46,251 nt of DNA from an uncultured Francisellaceae bacterium (lineage in GTDB: Bacteria; Pseudomonadota; Gammaproteobacteria; UBA6186; Azoamicaceae): the NCBI GenBank assembly GCA_945956915.1, contig CAMFJH010000018.1, positions 1 through 46,251 of the forward strand. Direction: 5' to 3'. Of this stretch, positions 18,577 through 27,430 are shown one piece after another. Every line of letters starts with the position of its first letter. Within the stretch, counting starts at the first letter, position 1. Both the position numbers and the translations under genes were made by a program. The notes below the pieces were generated by a model, which saw only the letters and a list, made by a program, of their open reading frames with translations, ran no database searches and had not been told where the DNA came from.

Positions 18577-19665
18577 ATGATGAAAACACCAAAAACTCGT
18601 CGCGAGCATGAAATTTGGCGTGCATGCGATGAATTAGTGGCAAACGGCATCCCTGGTAACAAGGTAACTGGAGACGCAATTCGAGAACATTTACTGGTGC
18701 TTGGATTTAGCAAAGGCAGTCCAAACGAAATTTATAAGTACCGAAAAAACTGGCGGGAAGGCAGGGGAATTGAGGATGAAGACTTTAGCCAGCCTGATAA
18801 AGGATCCGTTGCTTTAACCGATCCTTTAATGCGAGCAGTTGAAGCCGTACGCACTGAAATACGCGCTGAAAAACAAGTTGAAATTGATAATGTCAAGAAA
18901 GATACAAAAGAACAAATCAACATGATTCAAGAAAGCTTGCAAGAATCTGGAAGGCAATTACAAAATGCCTTAGAGAAAAACCAATTATTTGGCACAGAAA
19001 ACGTAGAACTTAAATCTGGTATAAGCCTTTTGCAAATTCAACTTTCCGAAGAGAGACAAAAGGCTACAACTTTAGAACAAGCGCTCAAATCCTCAGAGGA
19101 GTCCCATAAAAAGCTAGAACAAACAATGCAGAACTTATTGCTGGAATTAAAAAACAGTCATGAAAGAACACAAGAAACTTTACAAAAACAATTACAAGAT
19201 ACAATAGAATATTATCAAACGGAAATTAATGAATATAAGGAACGCCTAGAAAAGCATCGTCACCAGGCAATACTTGAAATTGACAATTTAAAAACCAAGA
19301 ACCATCAACTTGAACTTAAATATGCGAATATCGAAAATCAATTAACACAAATAACCCAAAAAGAAAAAGATCATGGTATAAATATTCAAGGACATAAGGC
19401 AAAAATTCATTCTTTACAAGAGGAAATTAAAACCAAGCAAAATAAAATCAAAGAAATGGAAATCACATTATCTATTTCTGAAACTGAATTAAAATATTTC
19501 AAAAATCAATTAGAAATGCAACTGGGTATGCAGAAAGAATTACAGCATAACTTACAGACCAGCAATCAAACAATTGGTCAGTTAGAGGAAAGAAATCGAC
19601 AATTAAAAGCCAGTTTAGTAGAAACGAAAAATAATGCTTTAAGGTTAGATCATGCCGAATCTTGA
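18577..19665 (+). CDS. KfrA-like DNA-binding coiled-coil protein
   Basis: The N-terminal ~75 residues (RREHEIWRACDELVANGIPGNKVTGDAIREHL) match the KfrA N-terminal DNA-binding region, and residues ~85-360 form one long coiled coil rich in Glu, Gln and Lys. KfrA proteins of plasmids bind DNA and help hold plasmid structure or partition. The 362-residue length is typical. An AAGGAAGG ribosome site precedes the ATG. The downstream recombinase gene begins inside its 3' end (14-base overlap), so both are one unit. This pairing suggests a plasmid or integrative-element origin. Confidence 0.75.
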   Translation: MMKTPKTRREHEIWRACDELVANGIPGNKVTGDAIREHLLVLGFSKGSPNEIYKYRKNWREGRGIEDEDFSQPDKGSVALTDPLMRAVEAVRTEIRAEKQVEIDNVKKDTKEQINMIQESLQESGRQLQNALEKNQLFGTENVELKSGISLLQIQLSEERQKATTLEQALKSSEESHKKLEQTMQNLLLELKNSHERTQETLQKQLQDTIEYYQTEINEYKERLEKHRHQAILEIDNLKTKNHQLELKYANIENQLTQITQKEKDHGINIQGHKAKIHSLQEEIKTKQNKIKEMEITLSISETELKYFKNQLEMQLGMQKELQHNLQTSNQTIGQLEERNRQLKASLVETKNNALRLDHAES

Positions 19666-20848
19666 AAACCATCATCATTTACCTATTTTAAGTCAAATCC
19701 CGGAGCAAGCCTTCATCGGATTTTTAAGTGGAGAACACGGGAATAATAGAGAATTAAAAGAAAAGTGTCAAATAAATGCAACAAATGATTATGAGGCTAT
19801 TTTATGTTGGCTTAATGAATATAAGCAAACACCTACTACGCATCGAAATTATCAAAAAGAGGCTGAACGGCTTTTGTTATGGTGTATTCATAATCTTAAA
19901 AAACCATTATCGAGTTTAAACAGAGCAGATTTTACACTTTACTTTGAATTTTTGAGCAATCCAAAGCCAAAATCAATATGGTGTGCGCCCAGTTATGGGA
20001 AAAACGGAAAAAGAGGCACTCCAGAATGGAGACCCTTTATTGGTCCATTAAGTGAATCTGCTAAAAATACGGCCATTCGAATTATAAACTCATTATTCGA
20101 TTATCTGGTTGCAGCTCGTTATTTGGCCTTTAATCCAATCAGTCTTATAAAGCAACGTACAAAACGCAAAGGTTTAAATAGCGATGAAGAAACATTGAAA
20201 TTGCAAGAACGTATTTTAGAATTAGACGAATGGGAGGCGATGCTTAAGACCTTAAACGATTGGCCTGCGCATACAAGGCATGAAAAAGATGAATTGGCTC
20301 GTTTAAGATTTTTGGTAGCCATACTTTTCTTTTTGGGCTTGAGGGTGAATGAGTTGGCAACCCATACTTGGCGTGCTTTCCGAAAAAATGCGGAGGCTTG
20401 GTGGTTTTATGTGAAAGGGAAGGGCGGTAAAGAAGGCAAAATCCCTGTGAATCCTGTATTATTAGCTGAAATTGAGCAATTCCGTACACACTTGGCACTT
20501 GCTCCACTCCCAGTGCCTCCTGAGTTGGATACCCCTATTATTCCCTCATGGCGTTCTAATAAAGGACTTAAAGTCAGAGCTATGGGAAAATTACTTAAGT
20601 CATTAGCTTTAGAGACGGCTAAAAAATTTCCAGAGAATAAGGAAAAGCAAGAAAAATTATTCAACTTTTCCCCGCATTGGTTGAGGCATTTATCAGCTTC
20701 AATGCAAGATAGAGCAGGCATTGCTTTTAAGCACATTTAAGGGAACTTACGCCATAGTTCAGAGTCTACTACTCGTCGTTATGTTCATGCATACGATGAA
20801 GAGCGACATAAGGATATGGAAAAATTTCAATGGAATATTATATCGTAA
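19652..20848 (+). pseudogene. Tyrosine recombinase interrupted by an in-frame stop
   Basis: The phage-integrase fold is clear: an N-terminal SAM-like core-binding domain (residues ~45-165), then catalytic R (FLGLRVNEL), K (GKGGKEGKI) and HWLRH. A TAA at 20738-20740 then stops the frame after FKHI, but the same frame continues with GNLRHSSESTTRRYVHAYDEERH to a TAA at 20846-20848. This continuation contains the last His and the nucleophile Tyr. A single CAA-to-TAA change would explain it, giving HIQGNLRH. As it stands the 362-residue product cannot cut DNA by the normal mechanism unless the stop is read through. Confidence 0.85.
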
Positions 20849-20868
20849 TTAATATATAGTGAGCATTA

Positions 20869-21030
20869 ATGATGTCAAATTTTAATGTTATTTTAGACCA
20901 AATTGAGCAATGGTCACTGTTTGAAACGTATCGACTTAATTCTGCTATTGACAAGCTATTAGAGGTTGTGTTGCAAAAAAATTATCTGGCACTCAGAAAC
21001 TGTAAACGCATTTTTCCTAGACGAAGTTAA
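20869..21030 (+). pseudogene. Short gene truncated by an IS6 end
   Basis: After ATGATG the first 32 codons (MMSNFNVILDQIEQWSLFET...) read like the start of a conserved small protein; from 20964 the frame runs into IS6 terminal sequence and stops at 21028-21030. The 53-residue product is therefore a hybrid. It follows the recombinase by 20 bases and was probably its neighbour in the original element. Function unknown. Confidence 0.55.
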
Positions 21031-21042
21031 GCAACGAGCGCA
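20964..21042. mobile_element. IS6-family left-end remnant
   Basis: GGTTGTGTTGCAAAAAAATT starting at 20964 and the next ~60 bases match the left end of the IS6 element at 21406 with a few changes (for example CTCAGAAACTG versus CTCACAAATTG). Only the last few transposase codons are left. It marks an older insertion or a recombination scar. Confidence 0.8.
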
Positions 21043-21101
21043 CCCCCTGTTTCAGGAAAGTTGTCGCCTCTAACTTAGTGGGGCGATAACGGAGTCCTAC
21101 T

Positions 21102-21358
21102 ATGCGTAAATGCAGACAATATTCGAAAGAGTTCAAAGAAAAATTATTAGCTAAAGTATTTTCCCCTAATGCCCTAAGTACTGTAGAATTAGCTCAAAAA
21201 GCTGGTATTCCCTATCCTACTTTAGTAACGTGGATCACAATGAGTAAGAAAACACCTAATCAATCTAATAATACTATTCGGCATTCCAAAAATAAATCGG
21301 CTGAAACAAAGCTTCTAGCTGTTTCTGATACTTTAAGGATGACAGCAGAAGAAAAAAG
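21102..21358 (+). pseudogene. IS3-type OrfA fragment
   Basis: After CGGAG and ATG the first ~85 residues (QYSKEFKEKLLAKVF...STVELAQKAGIPYPTLVTW) form the helix-turn-helix that IS3-type OrfA proteins use to bind IS ends. The frame then enters the IS6 end at 21359 and continues as nonsense to 21539. The gene is truncated by the insertion. Confidence 0.75.
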
Positions 21359-21405
21359 GGTTGTGTTGCAAGAATCCTGCGCTTGTGATACTATGCACGT
21401 ATATT
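21359..21405. repeat. Inverted 47-bp copy of the IS6 right end
   Basis: 21359-21405 (starting GGTTGTGTTGCAAGAATCC) is the exact reverse complement of 22201-22247, the right end of the adjacent IS6 element. The match continues outward through the flanking G and A-run. It abuts the IS6 left end directly. Confidence 0.9.
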
Positions 21406-22247
21406 GGTTGTGTTGCAAAAAAATTATCTGGCACTCACAAATTGTAAACGTATTTTTACTAGACGAGGTTAAGCAGCGAGCGCATAAAACTGCTCAAAGA
21501 TTGAAGAGTTTGCCGCATCAATATGTTGACCTTTTTTAAGCATGCGCCACAGTTCGATGCCTGCTAATGTAGATTCCGCAGAATGAAATGCTTTAAAACC
21601 CATCATCGGATTTGTGATTCTTTTAATGCCTCTGTGATCTTGTTCAACAATATTGTTTAAATATTTTATTTGCCGTATTTTTATTTCCATAATAGAAAAT
21701 CCAAGTAATAATATGAGTGCGAGCGTAGCGTTGATTGATTTTAATCCAGCATAATTTGAACCGCTTTTATCAATTGTTACTTTTTCTGGCAAATCATTTA
21801 AACCGATTGCTTTTATAAAAAAGGCTTCTGCAGCAGGTTTATCACGCTTTTCTGATAGCATAAATTCAACTGTATCGCCATTCTTATCAACCGCACGATA
21901 TAAATAATGCCAGACACCTTTTATTTTAATGTACGTCTCATCCATGCGCCAACTTTTTCCAACATTACTCTTAAATTTTTTTCTAAATGCAGTTTCTAAT
22001 AAGGGTGCGTAATAAATTACCCAGCGATTGATGGTTGTGTGATCAACATGAATTCCCCGTTCCAACATCATCTCTTCAATATTACGGTAACTTAAAGAAT
22101 AGGATAAATACCAACGAACCATTAATAAGATAAGATCCGCTGGAAAATGCCTCCACTTAAAACTGATTCCATTGCTCATTTTGCTTGACCAATCACCATA
22201 AATATACGTGCATAGTATCACAAGCGCAGGATTCTTGCAACACAACC
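21406..22247. mobile_element. Intact IS6-family insertion sequence
   Basis: The 842-bp element has 13-bp terminal repeats (GGTTGTGTTGCAA at 21406 and its complement ending 22247), close to the GGTTCTGTTGCAA ends of known IS6 members, and one full transposase gene. No 8-bp target duplication is seen: the left flank is the stray IS6 end and the right flank is a T-run. This points to recombination or adjacent transposition after insertion. Confidence 0.88.
21469..22179 (-). CDS. IS6-family DDE transposase
   Basis: With the ATG at 22179 (MSNGISFKWRHFPADL) the protein has 236 residues, the normal IS6/IS26 length; an upstream in-frame start at 22245 lies within the IS end and is unlikely. The catalytic triad is visible as WRMDETYIKIKG, VTIDKSGSNYAGL and NIVEQDHRGIKR. 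The N-terminal HTH (YRNIEEMMLERGIHVDHTTINRW) is complete. The enzyme looks active. Replicative IS6 transposition is known to cause the adjacent deletions and end duplications seen here. Confidence 0.92.
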   Translation of the reverse strand: MSNGISFKWRHFPADLILLMVRWYLSYSLSYRNIEEMMLERGIHVDHTTINRWVIYYAPLLETAFRKKFKSNVGKSWRMDETYIKIKGVWHYLYRAVDKNGDTVEFMLSEKRDKPAAEAFFIKAIGLNDLPEKVTIDKSGSNYAGLKSINATLALILLLGFSIMEIKIRQIKYLNNIVEQDHRGIKRITNPMMGFKAFHSAESTLAGIELWRMLKKGQHIDAANSSIFEQFYALAA

Positions 22248-22395
22248 CTTTTTTTTAGTAAAAAACTGATTTTTTAAGATTTTCTAGGGAAAAACAATAA
22301 AATCTGACATTAGAATATTAAAAATTTTATAAAAAACCCATGAGAAGTTATAAATTTAATAGAGAGGTATAAAAATTAAAATTTATCTATTTTTA

Positions 22396-22524
22396 ATGCG
22401 ATTGCCCAAAAAGTACTTAAATGCAATTGCTTTGCAGTTAAACCAAAGACCAAGGAAAGTGTTGCAATTTTTTTCACCACTTGATAAAATTATTGAAGTG
22501 TTGCAATGACCCATTGAATCCGCC
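22396..22524 (+). pseudogene. IS30-family transposase C-terminal remnant
   Basis: The frame from ATG 22396 to TGA 22507-22509 encodes 37 residues including LNAIALQLNQRPRKVL and SPLDKIIEVLQ, the typical C-terminus of IS30 transposases (LN-RPRK-LG). The bases after the stop run to TTGAATCCGCC (ending 22524), a typical IS30 terminal sequence. IS3 orfB sequence begins immediately after it, so the IS30 element had inserted into the IS3 gene and has since lost its left part. Confidence 0.7.
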
Positions 22525-22804
22525 GGAGTCAGTATGCATCTTGCGAGTACCAATCCATTTTGTCAAGCTATTCAATTACATCCAGCATGAGCCGACGGGG
22601 TAATTGTTGGGATAATGCTGTAGTAGAAAGCTTTTTCCACACTTTAAAGACAGAGCTTATTTATCACCATATTTACAAAACAAGAGAGGAGGCAGAGCAA
22701 AGCATTTTGAATATATTGTGGCGTTTTACAACAGAAAGAGGCGACATTATACATTAGGCTACCAATCGCCTGAAATGTATGAGATGATGGCTTTAGCTGC
22801 ATAG
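22525..22804 (+). pseudogene. IS3-family OrfB C-terminus, frameshifted
   Basis: From SQYAS the sequence reads [29 protein letters not shown], the hallmark of IS3 integrase-type transposases including the catalytic Glu. A one-base frameshift near 22704 moves the true continuation ([26 protein letters not shown]) into another frame, ending at TAG 22802-22804. The first two catalytic Asp residues are absent. Inactive. Confidence 0.85.
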
Positions 22805-22863
22805 AGAAAGAAGTCCGGAATTTCGGGAACAGATCAACTTAAGTTATCTAAAAGGAAAAAATT

Positions 22864-25800
22864 ATGCTCAAGTTTAATTGTTCAAGTCATGAGGTCAAAC
22901 ATGCTGACGAAGAAATCAATATAGCTTTGCAAAACTTGAGCAGCATTTCTGAAGCTAATAATTATCCAAGTTCCGGAAACACAGAAATTAAGCCATGTGC
23001 AAAACATGATGTCATCAAAATAACTAATAAAGATATATCTATACTTGATCAAACAGTTTTAGATGCTAAAGAAGCACAATTGCTAGCACAACTTAAAGTG
23101 AGTTATTCAACACTGGAATATGCTGCTATTTCAAGTCTATTTGGAGTACCTTTGAAACTGGAAGAAAAATATATTAATTTACAGATAGTATCTAAAGACC
23201 TTAAAATTAATAAAATAGATGATATTGAGGGATTAAAAGATTTGGCAGAGGTCAAAATATACGAAGAGGCTCGTGCTGCCATTACGGAAGATTTATTTGG
23301 AGATAAGCATACGATTAAAGCTGAAAATTTATTTGAACCGATTCAAAAATTGTTTAATAATCAAGCATTGAAACTTACTAAAAATTTAGATGAAACGCCT
23401 CGTTTGGTATTATTACAAGGTAAAGCGGGTATTGGTAAAACAACTTTTGTACGGTATGTGGCTCATCAATGGAGTAAGGGGCAGCTATATGCCCATTATA
23501 TTTGGGTATTTACCTTAACATTATCTAAACTTCGTCTTTTGCCGAATATAAAAGAAGCTAGTCTATCAGAATGGATAAGAGTAAGTCAATTTAACGATTG
23601 TGATCAAAATGAATTTAATGAGATTTGGAAACAGAAAATTGAACCAGCGATTGAACAAAATCAAGTACTTTTAATTTTAGATGGCTATGATAAAAAACCA
23701 GAGATTCATCCCTTTCAATCTATTCTAAAAAATTTATTAGCATGTGGTGATAGGTATTCTAACCTCTCTCTATTAGTAACAACTTCATCCTCTTGTACTC
23801 TGGATATTAATAAAAAGCGGCGTAATGTCGAAATAATCGGATTTACAGATGAGAACATTTATCAGTACATCCAATCATATTTTTTACAAACCCCTAATGA
23901 AGCATTACTTAGTAGTTTCATCAGTTCATTAAAAAAACATCCTCTTATTTGGGCTAATGTACATATTCCACTTAATCTGAATTTATTGTGTAGAATTATG
24001 GAAGACTCCATCCAAAAAGATCAAGCTAAAGACTTCATCCAAGAATTTTCATCATTATCTTCAATGACTTGTTTATATCAATTAATGGAAAAAAATTTAT
24101 ATAAGCTATCTTACATTAATCACAATACAGAATCACTGGATATAAGCAAATTGCAGATAATGAAGCAAAACAGCTTTACACAGCTCTATGCAAATGAGCA
24201 ACTTGTTCTATCAGCGATAGCATTTCACAGTTTTAAAGCAGGACTTACCATCATTCCTTGGCAAATGGTAGAGAATGTCCTAGATAAAGAGATTTTGCGA
24301 AATAATAAACAGCAAAAAGCAGAATCTTGCAGTGCATTTTTTAAAAAAATTTGTGAATCAGGCTTGATTAAGTCTACAATGGATATGAAGAATTTTTCAG
24401 AAAATCAACAGTGTTATAAATTCCTTCATTTTGCTTTTCAAGAATATTATACTGCAATTTATATATCAGAAAAACTTGCCAGTAAAGATTTAACAACTCG
24501 AACTTACATTCAAAAAACAATAATGAAAGAAAAATATAATCCCCATTGGCAAAATGTGTGGTGGTTCACTGCAGGATTGCTTAGGGAAAATGCAACTGTT
24601 TATAGAGATTACCTGCAACAATTAGAGGGCCACACCAAGGGGCAAGTGTTAACACAAGATATGTTAGAACATTATCAACTAGCATTATTAGTACGTTGTG
24701 TTGATGAAGGATTACAGTTAAATAATCAAAAGATAATTGAGTCAATTATAAAAAATTTGCAATTCGCTTTTTTAAAGTTATATCAAACAATAAAATATTT
24801 CACAAACAGCAATATAAAGGATATGGAAAATTTAAGGTTAATTAAATCCCCTTTTTTTTCAGCTTGTAGAATCAGCACAAACCTTTGTATGAACGAGAGG
24901 CAAGATTTATATACCTTATTTCCAAATCCTAGTGAAAGTGAAGACAAAAAATTTTTATTATCATGGATAGAGATTAGCAGGATCTTAACACCAAAAGCTT
25001 TGTCTACGTTAGGGGTGTTTTTGGGAGATGTGACAGTATGCTGCAATTCAGCAAAGGTAGTGGGCTATCTAGGTGTTTCCACAAAGCTAAAAATAGTGAA
25101 TACATCTGCATTCATAACATTATTGACAAATAGAAGTGAATGGGTGCGTGGTAATACTGTAAAAGTTATAGGAGAACTCGGTGCAGCTGTAACGCCTGAG
25201 CTATTGAGTGCAGTGGTAAAATTGTTGATAGATAACGACAAATGGGTACGTCGTTTTGCCGCAGAATCTTTGCGTAAAATAAATTCAATTGTCAAGATTC
25301 CCGAAGCATTGAACGAACTGGTAGATGCGCTCATGGACGAAAATGCCGTAGTGCCAGCCTATGTTGCAGAGTCGATAGGTAATCTAGGTTCAGCTGCGAC
25401 ACCAAGATTGTTAAACACTCTTTTGAGTTTGCTTGTGCATGATGACTGGTATACACGCAAGCTTGCTGTAGAAGCGGCCGGGAATTTAGGCGCAACCGCG
25501 ACACTGGAGTTACTGGATTCATTGACAAATTTTTTAGAAGAAGATGGGAAAATGCAGGATACTCTTGTAAAAGTCATAGGTAAATTGGGTGCGGCTGTGA
25601 CACAGAAACTGTTGGATGTATTCGCAGTTTTACTAACATCTAAAGATGGTTATATATATCGTTCTGCAGGAAAGGTACTTGGAAAGTTAGTTGCTACTGC
25701 GAAACCAGAATTACTAGAATCAATCCAATTATTGGCTTATGAAAATAATTATGCAGTGTGTTCTGTCACAAAAGCTTTATGTAAATTAGGCAGCGCTGTA

Positions 25801-27225
25801 CCTCCAAAATTACTGGATGCAATTTTTGTCTTGTTAATGGATAACGATAGCCATGTGCGTAGCTCTGCTGTAAAGACAGTAGGAAGGCTGGGTGGTAATA
25901 TAACTCAAAAATTATTGGATCTGCTTCTTGTATTGTTAACAGACAAGGATAGTCATGTACGTATTTCTACTGTAAAGGCAGCAGCAAGGCTAAGTATTAT
26001 AAAACCAGAGTTGTTAGATCCGCTTCTTGTGTTGTTGACAGATAAAGATAAAAATGTAAGCTTTTCTGCAATAAAAGTAGTAAAAAATCTGGATGCTAAG
26101 AGACCAGAGCTATCAGACGCGCTTCTTGTATTATTGGCAGATAAAGACAGCAATGTGCGTAATTCTTCTGCAGAGTTAGTAATTGGGCTAAAAACTATTA
26201 AATCAGAACTGCTAGATGTTCTCTTTGTATTATTAACTGATAAAGATACTACAGTGCGTAGTTCTGCTGCAAAAGCGGTAGGTACTCTAGGTACGGCTGC
26301 GACGCCAAAGCTATTGGATATGTTGATGGAGTTGCTGGCGGATAGAAAGGGCAATGTGCGTAGTTCTGCTGTAGATGCGATAGCAAGTCTGGGTATTACA
26401 AAACTAGAGCAATTAGATGCGCTTATTGTGATGCTGACAGATAACGATAGGAATGTACGCATTTCCGCTGCAGGCGCAGTAGCTAGTCTCGGTAACGCAG
26501 CGACACCAAAGCTATTGGATGCACTAGTGAAATTGTTGTTAGATAAGGACTGGGAAGTAAGTATTTCTATTGCAAAAATATTGAATAAGTTACGTAGTTC
26601 TGCTTTCAATGTTACATCTGAGTTTTTGAATGAGCTTTTGCATGTCTATTCTATTCCCGATAACAATAATGCATTGCATGTTTTTGGAATGCGTATAGAT
26701 TCGATGCTTATGTATATGTTACCGTTTTGGTCAGAAAATGCTAATCATTCGAATTTATTTGCTTTTGTATGCTACACCTTAGGAGCTGCGTATCTTAGTG
26801 GGCACATAAGCTTTCAGATTTATTTTGATAAGGAGGTAAAACCCACGAGTTATTACATGCAAGGATTTATAGGAAAATTACCTTATCACTTTTTAATTAC
26901 CCAATCACAAGGACAAAGTTTACAGATCTTATTACCTTTGATTACAGAGCAGCTATCAAAAACAGGTAGGTTAGATATTCTAATGTTAAAAAGGCAATTG
27001 CCAAAATGGAAAGAAATTGCTCAAAGTTTATGTCTAAATAATCAAGAAGGTTCAGTACGAGAAAATAGAACTCTTACAATACACTTGCCTATCGATCTTG
27101 AGAGTACATCTGAGCAAAAAAATTCTCTCCCATTTACACCATATCGACAGGGCTCCCATCCTCCCCTGCAGATCAATACGAATCAAAATGATTTAAAAAC
27201 AAATAAGATATGCCATATAATTTAA
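22864..27225 (+). CDS. Giant NACHT NTPase with HEAT repeats
   Basis: The 1453-residue protein has an N-terminal region of unknown fold (~1-150), a NACHT STAND-NTPase domain with Walker A GKAGIGKTT (residues 186-194) and Walker B LLILDGYD (~269-276), a helical/winged-helix part (~350-600), and from ~residue 700 to ~1290 at least twelve HEAT-like repeats (units such as DKDSHVRSSAVKTVGRLG). A ~150-residue C-terminal domain without repeats follows. STAND NTPases change shape when the repeats bind a ligand. Such proteins serve as antiphage sensors in some bacteria and as eukaryotic-like effectors in intracellular ones; the sequence does not decide. No signal peptide. An AAAAGGAAAA site precedes the ATG. 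It sits right after the IS cluster. Confidence 0.82.
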   Translation: MLKFNCSSHEVKHADEEINIALQNLSSISEANNYPSSGNTEIKPCAKHDVIKITNKDISILDQTVLDAKEAQLLAQLKVSYSTLEYAAISSLFGVPLKLEEKYINLQIVSKDLKINKIDDIEGLKDLAEVKIYEEARAAITEDLFGDKHTIKAENLFEPIQKLFNNQALKLTKNLDETPRLVLLQGKAGIGKTTFVRYVAHQWSKGQLYAHYIWVFTLTLSKLRLLPNIKEASLSEWIRVSQFNDCDQNEFNEIWKQKIEPAIEQNQVLLILDGYDKKPEIHPFQSILKNLLACGDRYSNLSLLVTTSSSCTLDINKKRRNVEIIGFTDENIYQYIQSYFLQTPNEALLSSFISSLKKHPLIWANVHIPLNLNLLCRIMEDSIQKDQAKDFIQEFSSLSSMTCLYQLMEKNLYKLSYINHNTESLDISKLQIMKQNSFTQLYANEQLVLSAIAFHSFKAGLTIIPWQMVENVLDKEILRNNKQQKAESCSAFFKKICESGLIKSTMDMKNFSENQQCYKFLHFAFQEYYTAIYISEKLASKDLTTRTYIQKTIMKEKYNPHWQNVWWFTAGLLRENATVYRDYLQQLEGHTKGQVLTQDMLEHYQLALLVRCVDEGLQLNNQKIIESIIKNLQFAFLKLYQTIKYFTNSNIKDMENLRLIKSPFFSACRISTNLCMNERQDLYTLFPNPSESEDKKFLLSWIEISRILTPKALSTLGVFLGDVTVCCNSAKVVGYLGVSTKLKIVNTSAFITLLTNRSEWVRGNTVKVIGELGAAVTPELLSAVVKLLIDNDKWVRRFAAESLRKINSIVKIPEALNELVDALMDENAVVPAYVAESIGNLGSAATPRLLNTLLSLLVHDDWYTRKLAVEAAGNLGATATLELLDSLTNFLEEDGKMQDTLVKVIGKLGAAVTQKLLDVFAVLLTSKDGYIYRSAGKVLGKLVATAKPELLESIQLLAYENNYAVCSVTKALCKLGSAVPPKLLDAIFVLLMDNDSHVRSSAVKTVGRLGGNITQKLLDLLLVLLTDKDSHVRISTVKAAARLSIIKPELLDPLLVLLTDKDKNVSFSAIKVVKNLDAKRPELSDALLVLLADKDSNVRNSSAELVIGLKTIKSELLDVLFVLLTDKDTTVRSSAAKAVGTLGTAATPKLLDMLMELLADRKGNVRSSAVDAIASLGITKLEQLDALIVMLTDNDRNVRISAAGAVASLGNAATPKLLDALVKLLLDKDWEVSISIAKILNKLRSSAFNVTSEFLNELLHVYSIPDNNNALHVFGMRIDSMLMYMLPFWSENANHSNLFAFVCYTLGAAYLSGHISFQIYFDKEVKPTSYYMQGFIGKLPYHFLITQSQGQSLQILLPLITEQLSKTGRLDILMLKRQLPKWKEIAQSLCLNNQEGSVRENRTLTIHLPIDLESTSEQKNSLPFTPYRQGSHPPLQINTNQNDLKTNKICHII

Positions 27226-27430
27226 ATAACTCAATATAACCTAAGGAGCTTTAAAAAATAAATATACGATTTTTGAGTGTTGAATATCAAACAAACTCAA
27301 AGTCTAAGGGATATGGATATAAGCAACTTTAAGCTGATAATTTCTAGCAATAATGGATGCAAGCAGCAAATTAGTAGTACAATGTGTAAAAACGTATTTC
27401 AATATTTATTTTTTAATAGGAGCTTAGTGG

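Larger units (their letters stand above)
21048..22831 (+). mobile_element. Broken IS3-family element with nested IS6 and IS30 pieces
   Basis: The ends read TGTTTCAGGAAAGTTGTC (21048) and, inverted, TGTTCCCGAAATTCCGG (ending 22831), an imperfect terminal repeat of IS3 type. Inside are the orfA start (21102-21358), an IS6 copy with a stray end (21359-22247), an IS30 remnant (22396-22524) and the orfB end (22525-22804). Most of the IS3 transposase is missing. The 22248-22395 stretch between IS6 and IS30 is AT-rich and holds no recognisable gene. Confidence 0.7.

Noticed and set aside
25100..26600. Regularly spaced DNA repeats that might suggest a CRISPR array or tandem repeat
   Set aside because: The ~100-120-base period is that of HEAT repeat codons, with diverged units and an open frame throughout.
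25953..26609. A 218-codon open frame antisense to the NACHT-HEAT gene with regular LSVNNT-like repeats
   Set aside because: The regularity mirrors the HEAT repeats on the coding strand; there is no ribosome site and no family resemblance.
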